Assembly (NCBI RefSeq): GCF_940677205.1 | Contig: NZ_OW712331.1 | Span: 1,178,001 to 1,242,000, forward strand | Direction of reading: 5' to 3' | Source of the DNA: [Clostridium] colinum | Lineage (GTDB): Bacteria; Bacillota; Clostridia; Lachnospirales; CAG-274 | DNA length: 64,000 bases | Shown: in pieces, positions 27,094-35,701 of the stretch | Layout: each line of letters starts with the position of its first letter | Numbering within the stretch: position 1 is the stretch's first letter | Program-made: the position numbers and the translations under genes | Notes under the pieces: model-generated | Told to the model about the DNA's origin: nothing | Databases searched by the model: none | What the model saw: only the letters and a program-made list of their open reading frames with translations

Positions 27094-27358
27094 TTACCCC
27101 TCAAAATGTGCTAGCTCATATGGATAATAATCACATTCTTTTAATATTTCATCATCTAAATTATACATTTTTACAAGGATTGCTACCTTTATGCACAAAT
27201 ACCCTAACATAGTAATCTCTTAAATGTACTTTTTTATCTAATATACATTGATCATTCTATATATTTAACCATTGCTTTTCTACATATTTTTTAATAGTTT
27301 CGTCGCCTATTCTTTTTTCCTTCTTTTACTAAATCTACTACCTCAATTACTATTTTTT
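27094..27358 (-). pseudogene. Decayed ORF remnant
   Basis: Three successive stretches on the minus strand read as protein but in different frames: EKIVIEVVDLVKEGKK, then GDETIKKYVEKQWLNI (ending in TAG) with NDQCILDKKVHLRDYYVRVF, then MYNLDDEILKECDYYPYELA. Two frameshifts and one nonsense codon separate them, and no start codon is visible at the 5' end. This looks like one small gene in decay. I do not recognise the family. It could also be chance in AT-rich sequence. Confidence 0.35.
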
Positions 27359-27411
27359 CTTAAATAGATATATAAATAACTAGAGTTAATTTTAATAATT
27401 TTTTATATTTT

Positions 27412-27437
27412 AAAAGGCCGAAGATATGTTCTTCAGC
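27412..27437 (-). terminator. Terminator of the rpsU-yqeY transcript
   Basis: On the minus strand AGGCTGAAG pairs with CTTCGGCCT (one G-U pair) and continues into TTTTAAAAT. It lies 15 bases after the yqeY stop. Confidence 0.75.
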
Positions 27438-27450
27438 CTAAAATAAGATT

Positions 27451-27897
27451 TTATTGTTGTAAAAGTTTTTTTACAACTTCACTTATCGTTTTATTATCTG
27501 CTCGACCTTTTGTCTTATCAGAAACTAATTTCATTACTTTTCCCATATCTTTCATAGAGCTAGAATTAGTTTCTTTTATTGCACATAAAACAATTTGGTT
27601 GATTTCATCAACGCTTAACTGTTCGGGAAGGTAAGATTTTAAAATCGTGAGTTTTTGGTTTAATTCATCAATTAAATCTTGTCTGCCACTTTTTTCAAAG
27701 TCAGGAAGCACATCATTGCATTTTTTAATTTCTTTGATAATAACTTCAATAACACCGTCATCTTCAAGTTCAATTTTTTGGTCTTTCTCGATTTGAAGAA
27801 TACCAGCACGAACCATCTGGATGGTATCTTTTAGGATATTATCCTTTTGCTTCATAGCCTCCTTCAAATCAGCAAAAAGCTGTTCTTTTAATGACAT
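27451..27897 (-). CDS. yqeY: YqeY/GatB-tail-like protein
   Basis: A 148-residue helical protein of the YqeY family, related to the C-terminal tRNA-binding tail of GatB. Conserved segments are KDNILKDTIQMVRAGI, YLPEQLS and the C-terminal GRADNKTISEVVKKLL (shortened). I preferred the ATG at 27897 over one nine bases upstream because AAGGG would otherwise abut the start. It directly follows rpsU, a conserved pairing in Firmicutes. Molecular role is not firmly known; tRNA-related regulation is usually assumed. Confidence 0.88.
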   Translation of the reverse strand: MSLKEQLFADLKEAMKQKDNILKDTIQMVRAGILQIEKDQKIELEDDGVIEVIIKEIKKCNDVLPDFEKSGRQDLIDELNQKLTILKSYLPEQLSVDEINQIVLCAIKETNSSSMKDMGKVMKLVSDKTKGRADNKTISEVVKKLLQQ

Positions 27898-27917
27898 ACA
27901 CATCATCCCTTTTATTA

Positions 27918-28094
27918 TTAGTTAAATTTACGTTTTCTAGCTGCTTCAGACTTTTTCTTACGTTTAACGCTAGGTTTATCATAAGCTTCTCTTTTACGAA
28001 CTTCGCCCATGATACCAGCTTTAGCACAGCTTCTTTTAAATCTACGAAGAGCGCTATCTAAAGATTCATTTTCTTTAACTCTAACTTCTGACAT
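27918..28094 (-). CDS. rpsU: 30S ribosomal protein S21
   Basis: A 58-residue basic protein starting [20 protein letters not shown] with the C-terminal [14 protein letters not shown] tail, as in Firmicutes S21. GGAGGG precedes ATG 28094. S21 helps base pairing between mRNA and the 3' end of 16S rRNA. It is followed by yqeY after 20 bases and shares its terminator. Confidence 0.95.
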   Translation of the reverse strand: MSEVRVKENESLDSALRRFKRSCAKAGIMGEVRKREAYDKPSVKRKKKSEAARKRKFN

Positions 28095-28192
28095 TTGAAT
28101 TCCCTCCCTCCAGTTACATTTTTACATGCAACATGCACTACAAAATTATACACAATTTTTATAAAATAGTCAACTACCTTAAATAAATTTTT

Positions 28193-28657
28193 TTATTTAT
28201 TACTCTTTATATATTCTAAAGTTTCTTTAGGGTTTTCACTTGCTTTCACTTTATCATATATTTTTTCTATGTTTCCTAACTCATCTATAATAAAGGTTGT
28301 TCTCACAACACCCATACTAACTTTACCATAAAGTTTTTTCTCTTGCCAAACCCCATAGTCTTCTATTACTTTTCTTTCAGTATCAGACAAAAGAATTATA
28401 TTTAAATTATATTTTGCAATAAAATTTTGATGTGATTTTTGGCTATCTTTGCTTATTCCAATAATAACTGTATTGTTGTCATTAAATTGTTCTAAATTTT
28501 CAGAAAATCCACAGGCTTGTTTGCTACACCCTGGAGTATTATCTTTAGGATAAAAATATAGTACTACCTTTTTACCTAGAAAATCACTTAAACTAACTTC
28601 TTTACCATCTTTATCTGGTAAAGTAAAATTTGGAGCTTTATCTCCTACATTTAACAT
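28193..28657 (-). CDS. bcp: Thioredoxin-dependent thiol peroxidase Bcp
   Basis: A 154-residue peroxiredoxin of the Bcp/PrxQ type that reduces hydrogen peroxide and organic peroxides. The peroxidatic Cys44 lies in TPGCSKQAC, with the resolving Cys49 five residues later, an atypical 2-Cys arrangement. The conserved [10 protein letters not shown] block precedes it. It is followed downstream by rpsU in the same direction; yaaA, another peroxide-stress gene, lies directly upstream, so both may serve oxygen tolerance. Confidence 0.93.
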   Translation of the reverse strand: MLNVGDKAPNFTLPDKDGKEVSLSDFLGKKVVLYFYPKDNTPGCSKQACGFSENLEQFNDNNTVIIGISKDSQKSHQNFIAKYNLNIILLSDTERKVIEDYGVWQEKKLYGKVSMGVVRTTFIIDELGNIEKIYDKVKASENPKETLEYIKSNK

Positions 28658-28703
28658 TTATATCAATCCTTTCACTACTGTATTATTAATAATTTTTTCT
28701 ATA

Positions 28704-29444
28704 TTAATTTGTAAATACAAAGTTATTATCATTAGATAAATTTTTATTGTATTGATACTCATTATAATAAAAGTCTTTTATTTTTTCTATATCGTTTATT
28801 TTATTTTTTATAATAAATTTTGTCATTTGCCCTCTAGCCATTTTAGCAGACGTTGCAACTGTTCTATATTTGCCATTTTTAAAAATAAAAAAATCTATGT
28901 TTATAAATTTATCTGTACTTTTTAAAAATGGAGTTATAGTCTTGCTATATTCTTTAGATGCTAAATTTACTATTGGCTCATTTATACTTGATATTTTCTT
29001 ATATATTTTATCTTCCCAAAATTCATAAAGATTTTTAGCATTATCAATAGATATTTTACATCCCATTTCTAGCCTATAAGGTTGTATGTATGTAAGAGGC
29101 TTTAATACACCATAAAAACCACTTAATATTCTTAAATGTTCATTAGCAAATGTTATATCTTCGTTATTAAATTTTTCTACCTCTATATTTTTAAATACTA
29201 ATCCATCATAAGATTTTAATGCATGCCCTTGTTTTTTATCTATATTAAAGTCTTTAATATTTATAAAAGTTTTAAAAGCAATTTCTTTATTAACTTTCAT
29301 TATACTTTCTATATTATGTGGCTCAAGAGTGTTTAAATTATTATATATTTGTTTTGTTTCTTTATAAAAAATAGGTTCTTCAAAATCAAATCCTTCAAAA
29401 TTTCTAATTTTTATATTTTTTGCTGGAGATAAAATAATAACCAT
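28704..29444 (-). CDS. yaaA: Peroxide stress protein YaaA (DUF328)
   Basis: A 246-residue YaaA-family protein. In Escherichia coli YaaA lowers free iron and limits Fenton damage during peroxide stress and binds DNA. Conserved segments are ILSPAKN at the N-terminus, ALKSYDGLVFKNI, LSGFYGVLKPL-QPYRLEMG and TSAKMARG near the C-terminus. A strong promoter lies 40-65 bases upstream. bcp follows after 46 bases, suggesting a small peroxide-defence unit. Confidence 0.93.
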   Translation of the reverse strand: MVIILSPAKNIKIRNFEGFDFEEPIFYKETKQIYNNLNTLEPHNIESIMKVNKEIAFKTFINIKDFNIDKKQGHALKSYDGLVFKNIEVEKFNNEDITFANEHLRILSGFYGVLKPLTYIQPYRLEMGCKISIDNAKNLYEFWEDKIYKKISSINEPIVNLASKEYSKTITPFLKSTDKFINIDFFIFKNGKYRTVATSAKMARGQMTKFIIKNKINDIEKIKDFYYNEYQYNKNLSNDNNFVFTN

Positions 29445-29480
29445 AAAACACCTCTTTATATTTTAAAAGTATATATTTTA

Positions 29481-29509
29481 ATAATATTTACTTTCCTTTA
29501 CTTTGTCAA
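29481..29509 (-). promoter_or_regulatory. Sigma-A-type promoter of yaaA
   Basis: TTGACA (29509-29504) and TATTAT (29486-29481) on the minus strand with a 17-base spacer, about 37 bases before the yaaA start. Confidence 0.7.
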
Positions 29510-29753
29510 GAACAAAAATTTTTATATATTACTTATTTATTATATTATTTGTTTGTGCTATAATATAAAAAGTTGTTTTTACTTAATAAAAATATTTTTA
29601 ATTAAAAAATAATACTACTTTATATATTAATAAATTTTTATTGATACATATCAATTTAAAGGCACACTTTATATATATTATTCATAAAAATAAGTATAGA
29701 TATAATTATAAATTAACATTTTATGATATTTTTAATAAAATTATTATTAATTA

Positions 29754-29782
29754 TTGCTAAATCTTATAAAATACATTATACT
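29754..29782 (+). promoter_or_regulatory. Candidate lysC promoter
   Basis: TTGCTA (29754-29759) and TATACT (29777-29782) are separated by 17 bases, about 70 bases before the TTG start of the aspartokinase gene. In the whole 29445-29851 gap I see no lysine riboswitch or T-box. Confidence 0.45.
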
Positions 29783-29851
29783 ATAAAAATGTACTTTTAA
29801 ACAAATATTTAATTTTATTAAAATATATCTAATATGAAGGGGGTTAAATAA

Positions 29852-31054
29852 TTGTTAATTGTTAAAAAATTTGGCGGAACTTCTGTTGCCACTCCAGAAA
29901 GAGTTAAAAACGCTGCTAAAAGAATAGTAGATGAATACGACAAAGGTAACAAAGTTGTTGTTGTTCTTTCTGCTCAAGGAGATACTACAGATAAGCTTAT
30001 AGAAAAAGCTAAAGAGATAAATCCTAAATATTCAAAACGTGAAATGGATATGCTCCTTGCTACTGGTGAACAACAGTCCGTTGCCTTGATGGCTATGACT
30101 ATACATGCTATGGGTTATCCTGCTATTTCTTTAAATGCTAATCAATGCGATATTTGTGCAACATCTAATTATGGTAATGCTAGAATAGAAAGTATAAACA
30201 CTAATAGAATTCAGGCCGAACTTGATAAAAAAAATATCGTTATTATAACAGGCTTTCAAGGTATAAACAAATATGGCGATATAACAACTCTCGGTAGAGG
30301 TGGGTCTGACACTTCTGCTGTTGCCCTTGCTGCTACATTAAAAGCGGATTTATGTGAAATATTTACAGATGTAGACGGTGTTTATACTGGTGACCCAAGA
30401 ATTATAAAAAATGCAAAAAAACTTGATGCTATAAGCTATGATGAAATGTTAGAGCTTGCATCTTTAGGTGCTAAAGTTCTTCATAATCGTTCAGTAGAAT
30501 TAGCTAAAAAATATAATGTAAACTTAGTAGTACGTTCTAGTTTAACAAATGAAGAAGGAACTGTTGTAAAGGAGGAAGCTTTCGTGGAAAAAATGATTGT
30601 TACTGGTGTGGCGGTTGATAAAAATGTAGCTAGAATATCTGTAATAGGTGTACCTGATGTTACTGGAATGGCATTTAAAATATTTTCTAACTTATCAAAA
30701 TTCAAAGTTAGTGTAGATATTATTCTTCAATCTATTGGTAGAGATAGCACAAAGGATATATCCTTTACTGTATCTAGAGATGAATTAGAGCCGGCCCTTT
30801 TAGCTTTAGAAGATTTAAAAGGTAAAGTACCTTTTGAAAGTATTAGCTATGATAAAAGCATTGCAAAAGTGTCTATTGTTGGTGCGGGTATGGATACAAA
30901 CTCTGGTGTTGCCTCAGATTTATTTGAAGCTTTATTTTCTTCTGCTATTAATGTAAATATGATATCCACATCTGAGATAAAAATTTCTGTTTTAGTTGAT
31001 GAAAAAGATGCTGAACGTTCTGCTAACGCTATTCACGATAAATTTGTAAAATAA
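29852..31054 (+). CDS. lysC: Aspartate kinase with C-terminal ACT domains
   Basis: Aspartokinase phosphorylates aspartate at the head of the lysine/threonine/methionine/diaminopimelate pathway. The N-terminal kinase fold starts with KKFGGTSV and contains TLGRGGSDTSAVALAA; residues from about 245 on form two ACT domains that bind feedback effectors. The 400-residue monofunctional form resembles Bacillus aspartokinase II. The start is TTG 29852 after AAGGGGG. An AAAGGAGG site inside the gene precedes in-frame GTG and ATG codons, so a separate beta subunit is probably made. Since MurE uses meso-DAP, this pathway also feeds the cell wall. Confidence 0.94.
   Translation: MLIVKKFGGTSVATPERVKNAAKRIVDEYDKGNKVVVVLSAQGDTTDKLIEKAKEINPKYSKREMDMLLATGEQQSVALMAMTIHAMGYPAISLNANQCDICATSNYGNARIESINTNRIQAELDKKNIVIITGFQGINKYGDITTLGRGGSDTSAVALAATLKADLCEIFTDVDGVYTGDPRIIKNAKKLDAISYDEMLELASLGAKVLHNRSVELAKKYNVNLVVRSSLTNEEGTVVKEEAFVEKMIVTGVAVDKNVARISVIGVPDVTGMAFKIFSNLSKFKVSVDIILQSIGRDSTKDISFTVSRDELEPALLALEDLKGKVPFESISYDKSIAKVSIVGAGMDTNSGVASDLFEALFSSAINVNMISTSEIKISVLVDEKDAERSANAIHDKFVK
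30584..31054 (+). CDS. Aspartokinase beta subunit from an internal start
   Basis: AAAGGAGG at 30568-30574 lies nine bases before the in-frame GTG 30584 and 18 before ATG 30593. Translation from there gives about 153-156 residues, exactly the ACT-domain half. Bacillus subtilis aspartokinase II is an alpha2-beta2 enzyme whose beta chain arises this way, so the same organisation is inferred. Which of the two codons is used cannot be decided. Confidence 0.6.
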   Translation: MEKMIVTGVAVDKNVARISVIGVPDVTGMAFKIFSNLSKFKVSVDIILQSIGRDSTKDISFTVSRDELEPALLALEDLKGKVPFESISYDKSIAKVSIVGAGMDTNSGVASDLFEALFSSAINVNMISTSEIKISVLVDEKDAERSANAIHDKFVK

Positions 31055-31081
31055 TATTATTAATATTTTTTATTTTATAGT

Positions 31082-31114
31082 AAAAATAGCTGAAGATTTT
31101 CTTCAGCTATTTTT
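31082..31114. terminator. Bidirectional terminator between lysC and spoVD
   Basis: AAAAATAGCTGAAGA (31082-31096) and TCTTCAGCTATTTTT (31100-31114) form a 15-base perfect stem with a three-base loop, giving U tracts in both directions. Confidence 0.85.
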
Positions 31115-31117
31115 ATA

Positions 31118-33484
31118 CTATTTTACTTTTATTTTTATTATACTTCCTTTTTCTATAAAAATTCCAGCCTCAGGAATTTGTTCAAAAACTTTTTTACTAC
31201 TATTATTTTCTTTTGTTTTATCATTAGAGTTTGCTTCTATATTTTGCTCATCTTCTATATTATTATTATTTTTATTTTCCATATTTTTTTCTTTTTCATT
31301 TAATTGTTCTTGTATAACAGAGGCTTCAAATCCAAGCTCTTTTATTAGCTTTGTTGCCTCATCTAAAGATAAGTTTTTAACATCTGGCACAGCTATAAGC
31401 TCTTTTCCATCACTTTTAGACTGTACGTATAATAAAACTTTACTATCTTTATCTATAGCTGTATTAGGTGCTGGTATTTGTTTTACAACTGTATCTCCAC
31501 CACCACCAACTATTTGAAAGTCTAATCCTGAAGAATTTAACATTTGTATAGCTTCTTTTAAACTTTTGTTTGTATAATCTTTTAATAAAACTTGATTATT
31601 AGATGTTTTATTATCTTCTTTTATCAAGCTTGTATCTGACGGTGGTATAGCTTTATACTCTATAATTTTTTGTGAAAATTCTTTAACCATAGGAACTGGT
31701 GAAACTGTACCAGGAGGTGCTTTTATATAATCTTTCGGTTTATCTATTGTAGCTAACATAAGATATTGTGGGTCTTCTGCTGGTAAATAAGCTGCAAACC
31801 CAAGTGTATATATATTATCCGAACGTCTTCCTTGTTGAGCCGTTGCTGTTTTACCCCCTATATTATACCCTTTTATATTAGCTTTATATCCTGTACCCCC
31901 TTGCTCTAAAGTTTCTATCATAGCAACTCTTAAGAAATTAGATGTATCTTCTGATATAACTTTTCTAACAACTTCTGGTCCTTTTTCTTCAACAATATTT
32001 CCATTTTCATCTATTATTTGAGATACCAAATATGGTCTCATAAGGTTTCCACCATTAATAGTAGCTGCAAAAGCCGTTATTATTTGAATTGGTGTTGCCG
32101 TAAAAGTTTGTCCAAAAGCACTTGTTGCCAACTCTGTAATATTTAATTTTTCTACTGGTAAAATATAAGTATCTGCTTTTACTTCACCATATAAATCTAT
32201 TCCTGTCCTGTATCCAAACCCAAAATCTCTTTGATACTTATAAAAAATATTTCTTCCCATTTTATCTGCTATATCTAACATAGCCATATTACAAGATTTT
32301 TCTAAAGCTTCTGTAAGATTAAGTGTGCCGTGTCCATCTCTTTTATGACACCTTATAGTATAGTCTGCTACTTTTTTATACCCTGCGCAATAAAAAGTTT
32401 GATTAGGGCTTATAATCCCCTCTTCTAATGCCGCTGCAACTGTTATAGCTTTAAATGTTGAGCCTGGTTCAAAAGCATCTGTAATGGCAAAATTTTTCCA
32501 AATTGAATTTTTTATTTTTAATTGTTCATCAGAAGGTAGCTTTTCAAAATTAGCTTTATAGCTAGAGTCTTCTAATAACGATATTTGATTTGGATTATTT
32601 AAATTAAAGTTTGGATATTGTGCCATAGATAATATTTCACCTGTTTTAGGGTTCATAAGTATTAAAGATACATTTTGAGGTGTATGGTTTGGTGATAAAG
32701 ATTTATAAGTATTTTTTACAATTTCTTCAGCATATTGTTGTAATGTAAGGTCTATAGTAGTAACTACATCATTACCTTTTATAGGCTCTATATCATTAGT
32801 AACAATTGAAGTGTTAGTTTCATATGTTCTATAAATTCTACCTGGTGTACCTGTTAATTGTTCATTATAAAATTTTTCTAATCCCCAGCTTGTATCTCCC
32901 ATAATAAATCCAATTGTTTGAGATGCTGTATTATTTTGTGGATAATTTCTTTGTGTATCTGCTTCCAAATGAACTCCTGTTAGCTTTTCTGCTTCTAATT
33001 TTTTACCAACATCATAAGGTATTTTCTTTTTAATAATTTTCCAATGAGTATCATTTTCTGGTTTTAATTTTCCATTTGCATCTTTTATTAAATATTGATT
33101 TAATTCATTAATATTCATATTTAAAATTTTAGATACTTTTGTAAAAATAGTTGTTGTTTCTTCTGGCTTTAGCTCTGATAATATTCGTAAATCTAATGCT
33201 ACATTAAAAACAGTTGAGCTTATTGCTAAAGGTTGATTATTTCTATCTAATATACTTCCCCTATTAGCATTTATTGTTTTATCTGTAACTTTGTTTATTT
33301 GGTTTTCTATTGCCCTTTTTTCAAACTCATCACCACTATTAGTTTTTATAGCCATAACTCTAAATATTCCAACAAATATTAACCCAAAAGTAATAATTAA
33401 CATTAAAAATATTATACGACCTTTTATGTGTCTTTTCTTTTTTTTCTTCTTTGTATTTTTTTTTCTTGTTGTGTTTTTACCCAA
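31118..33484 (-). CDS. spoVD: Class B penicillin-binding protein, SpoVD/FtsI type, with PASTA domains
   Basis: A 788-residue transpeptidase anchored by one N-terminal membrane segment (residues 24-45) after a basic tail. The catalytic motifs are S342-T-F-K (serine nucleophile), S397-C-N and K545-T-A; the third motif reads KTA instead of the common KTG. Two C-terminal PASTA domains follow (about 640-700 and 705-788), the second interrupted by a low-complexity Asn/Glu/Lys insert. It follows ftsL in the mraZ cluster, where the division PBP and SpoVD are both possible; the PASTA tail fits either. It should work with the FtsW/SpoVE protein. Confidence 0.9.
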   Translation of the reverse strand: MGKNTTRKKNTKKKKKKRHIKGRIIFLMLIITFGLIFVGIFRVMAIKTNSGDEFEKRAIENQINKVTDKTINANRGSILDRNNQPLAISSTVFNVALDLRILSELKPEETTTIFTKVSKILNMNINELNQYLIKDANGKLKPENDTHWKIIKKKIPYDVGKKLEAEKLTGVHLEADTQRNYPQNNTASQTIGFIMGDTSWGLEKFYNEQLTGTPGRIYRTYETNTSIVTNDIEPIKGNDVVTTIDLTLQQYAEEIVKNTYKSLSPNHTPQNVSLILMNPKTGEILSMAQYPNFNLNNPNQISLLEDSSYKANFEKLPSDEQLKIKNSIWKNFAITDAFEPGSTFKAITVAAALEEGIISPNQTFYCAGYKKVADYTIRCHKRDGHGTLNLTEALEKSCNMAMLDIADKMGRNIFYKYQRDFGFGYRTGIDLYGEVKADTYILPVEKLNITELATSAFGQTFTATPIQIITAFAATINGGNLMRPYLVSQIIDENGNIVEEKGPEVVRKVISEDTSNFLRVAMIETLEQGGTGYKANIKGYNIGGKTATAQQGRRSDNIYTLGFAAYLPAEDPQYLMLATIDKPKDYIKAPPGTVSPVPMVKEFSQKIIEYKAIPPSDTSLIKEDNKTSNNQVLLKDYTNKSLKEAIQMLNSSGLDFQIVGGGGDTVVKQIPAPNTAIDKDSKVLLYVQSKSDGKELIAVPDVKNLSLDEATKLIKELGFEASVIQEQLNEKEKNMENKNNNNIEDEQNIEANSNDKTKENNSSKKVFEQIPEAGIFIEKGSIIKIKVK

Positions 33485-33517
33485 TCATAATCAGTCCTTA
33501 TTAAATTATTATGTATT

Positions 33518-34039
33518 TTAATTAACTTTATTTTTCAAAACGTTTAAAAACTTTGTTAAAAATGATTCTGTATCTTTAGTGTTGCTTTTTTCAGAATAAC
33601 TTTCTTTAGGAATATCTATATATACAATTTGATGACTGGCTGGTTTTTGCATATCAAGCTCAGATGATGCTATATATTCTACATATTCTAAGTCTAAATT
33701 TTTAGCTAGTTCTGTTTCTAAATTTTTATTATTTTCTGTTATTTCTTTTAAAGCAATATTTAAGCTATCTATCTCAAATCTTTTTTGTACTATAAGTGCT
33801 TCTACAAAAATAATACATACTATAAAAGTTGCTAGCATAATAAATGTTACAAAAAATTTTAGAGAAAAAATTTTTAAACCTTCTTCAACTTTAACATATT
33901 TTTCCTTTTTTACTTTTTTTATTCTTTTATTAGACTTTGTTGGCTTATTATCTTGATATGATGTATAATCGTGTGCTACTGAGCTATAGTTATAATAATT
34001 ATTTTTATTATATTTATAATTATTTTTTCTATATGACAT
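33518..34039 (-). CDS. ftsL: FtsL-like septum protein
   Basis: A 173-residue bitopic protein: a Tyr/Asn/Lys-rich cytoplasmic tail (1-55), one membrane segment (about 60-82), then a coiled coil (FEIDSLNIALKEITENN region) and a short extracytoplasmic end. Sequence identity of FtsL is always low, so the call rests on this architecture and on its place between rsmH and the PBP gene. FtsL recruits FtsW and its PBP to the septum with DivIC. Confidence 0.8.
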   Translation of the reverse strand: MSYRKNNYKYNKNNYYNYSSVAHDYTSYQDNKPTKSNKRIKKVKKEKYVKVEEGLKIFSLKFFVTFIMLATFIVCIIFVEALIVQKRFEIDSLNIALKEITENNKNLETELAKNLDLEYVEYIASSELDMQKPASHQIVYIDIPKESYSEKSNTKDTESFLTKFLNVLKNKVN

Positions 34040-34063
34040 AAACTTGTTCTCCTTTAATATTTT

Positions 34064-35002
34064 TTAACATTTTTCAAAAACTCTAAGCTTAGCACTTCTA
34101 GAACGATGATTATATTCTAATTCTTCATTTGATGGTATAATAGGCTTTCTTGTAATAACTTTACCTAATGATTTTTTACCACAAGCACATATAGGTAAAT
34201 CTCTTGGACATATACAAGGATTTTCTAATTCTTTAAATGTATTTTTTACTATCCTGTCTTCTAAAGAATGAAATGTTATTATAGCTAATCTTCCGTTTTT
34301 ATTTAAAATATTTACCATATTAGTTATAGTGTCTTTTAATATTTCAAGTTCACCATTTACCTCTATTCTTATTGCTTGAAATGTCCTTTTAGCTGGGTGT
34401 GGTCCATCTATTCTAGCTCCCTTGGGTATAGCTTTTTTTATAACCGATACCAATTCAAATGTTGTTTCTATAGGTTTAATTTCTCTTTCATTACATATAA
34501 AGTCTGCTATTCTTTTTGCCCATCTTTCTTCTCCATATTGAGAAATAATTTTTGCAAGTTTTTCTTTAGAATATGTATTTACAACTGTATAAGCTGAAAA
34601 ATCTTGCCTTATATCCATACGCATATCTAAAGGTGCATCTTGCATATAAGAAAATCCTCTATAACCTTCATCTAATTGATGAGATGAAACACCTAAATCT
34701 AATAAAATACCATCTACGCCTAAATTTTTTAAATCTAATGAGTTATATATTTCGTTTATATTTGAAAAATTATTATGTACAAAACTAATATTATTAAAAT
34801 TAGCCAATCTTTCTTTTCCTGTCTTTATAGCATTAGCATCTTGGTCTATACATATCAATCTTCCCGTATTATCTAAAGCTTTTGCTATTTGGGTAGAATG
34901 TCCTGCCCCTCCCATTGTACCATCTATATAAACACCATTTTTTTTAATTTTTAAATTTTCTATACATTCATTTAAAAGTACAGATATATGTTCAAAATTC
35001 AT
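34064..35002 (-). CDS. rsmH: 16S rRNA (cytosine-1402 N4)-methyltransferase RsmH
   Basis: RsmH (MraW) methylates N4 of C1402 in the 30S P site. Motifs are [13 protein letters not shown] at the start, [12 protein letters not shown] for SAM binding, [11 protein letters not shown] and the C-terminal [11 protein letters not shown]. At 312 residues it has the normal size. It lies nine bases after mraZ, the standard head of the dcw cluster. Confidence 0.96.
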   Translation of the reverse strand: MNFEHISVLLNECIENLKIKKNGVYIDGTMGGAGHSTQIAKALDNTGRLICIDQDANAIKTGKERLANFNNISFVHNNFSNINEIYNSLDLKNLGVDGILLDLGVSSHQLDEGYRGFSYMQDAPLDMRMDIRQDFSAYTVVNTYSKEKLAKIISQYGEERWAKRIADFICNEREIKPIETTFELVSVIKKAIPKGARIDGPHPAKRTFQAIRIEVNGELEILKDTITNMVNILNKNGRLAIITFHSLEDRIVKNTFKELENPCICPRDLPICACGKKSLGKVITRKPIIPSNEELEYNHRSRSAKLRVFEKC

Positions 35003-35010
35003 AATATCAC

Positions 35011-35442
35011 CTATATTCCAAGTTCTGTCATTTTTTCTGCTAATTCATTATCTATAAAATTATCTTCATTGTTATAAGTTTCCCAATTTTCTTTGCTCCA
35101 TATCTCAACTTTATTTACAACACCAATAAATGCTATTTCTTTAGATATGTTCGCATATTTTCTAAGATTTTGTGGTATTAAAATTCTTCCATAGGCATCT
35201 GGCTCACATTCACAAGCACCAGAAAAAAGAAATCTAAAAAAGCGTCTAATGCCTTGGTCTGTGGTTGGAAATTGCTTAATTTTTTCTTCAAATGTGTTCC
35301 ACTCATTAATAGTATATATAACAAGACATTTATCTAAACCTTTAGTAACTATAAATGTTTGTCCAAGTTCATCACGAAATTTAGATGGTATAATAACTCT
35401 ACCTTTAGCATCAATATTGTGATGATATTCTCCCATAAACAT
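35011..35442 (-). CDS. mraZ: Transcriptional regulator MraZ
   Basis: A 143-residue member of the AbrB-like double SpoVT fold. It starts [16 protein letters not shown], the family hallmark, and has the second repeat with DAYGRILIP. MraZ binds repeated boxes ahead of its own operon and represses the division and cell-wall genes. Four candidate boxes lie directly upstream. First gene of mraZ-rsmH-ftsL-spoVD. Confidence 0.96.
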   Translation of the reverse strand: MFMGEYHHNIDAKGRVIIPSKFRDELGQTFIVTKGLDKCLVIYTINEWNTFEEKIKQFPTTDQGIRRFFRFLFSGACECEPDAYGRILIPQNLRKYANISKEIAFIGVVNKVEIWSKENWETYNNEDNFIDNELAEKMTELGI

Positions 35443-35462
35443 ATACTAGCACCAACCTTTAA

Positions 35463-35497
35463 CCACTTTTTGCCACTTTTATACCACTATAAACCAC
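35463..35497 (-). promoter_or_regulatory. MraZ operator: four phased GTGG boxes
   Basis: On the minus strand four GTGG motifs, mostly as AAAGTGG, occur at spacings of 10, 11 and 10 bases, which puts them on one face of the helix. They lie between the -10 element and the mraZ start, as expected for an autorepressor site. Confidence 0.75.
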
Positions 35498-35505
35498 TTT
35501 TATTA

Positions 35506-35534
35506 ATTTTAATATATTTTTTAGATTTTTTCAA
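35506..35534 (-). promoter_or_regulatory. Promoter of the mraZ operon
   Basis: TTGAAA (35534-35529) and TAAAAT (35511-35506) on the minus strand with a 17-base spacer. The predicted transcript start near 35499 falls at the edge of the MraZ boxes. Confidence 0.65.
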
Positions 35535-35701
35535 CTAAAACTTAAAGTTTTTATGATTTTTTATATTTTAGTATTTGATAAATATTTTCAAATTATATCA
35601 AAAATAGTAAAATACTTTTAATTAACCTAAATTTTAAACATTATATAAAAATATTTTAAAATATACCGATATTAAATTATATATATTAAGGAGGTGATAT
35701 T

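Noticed and set aside
29445-29851. Lysine riboswitch or T-box ahead of the aspartokinase gene
   Set aside because: The 407-base gap is AT-rich with a candidate promoter only; no conserved riboswitch core or T-box motif (TGGNACCGCG-like) is visible.
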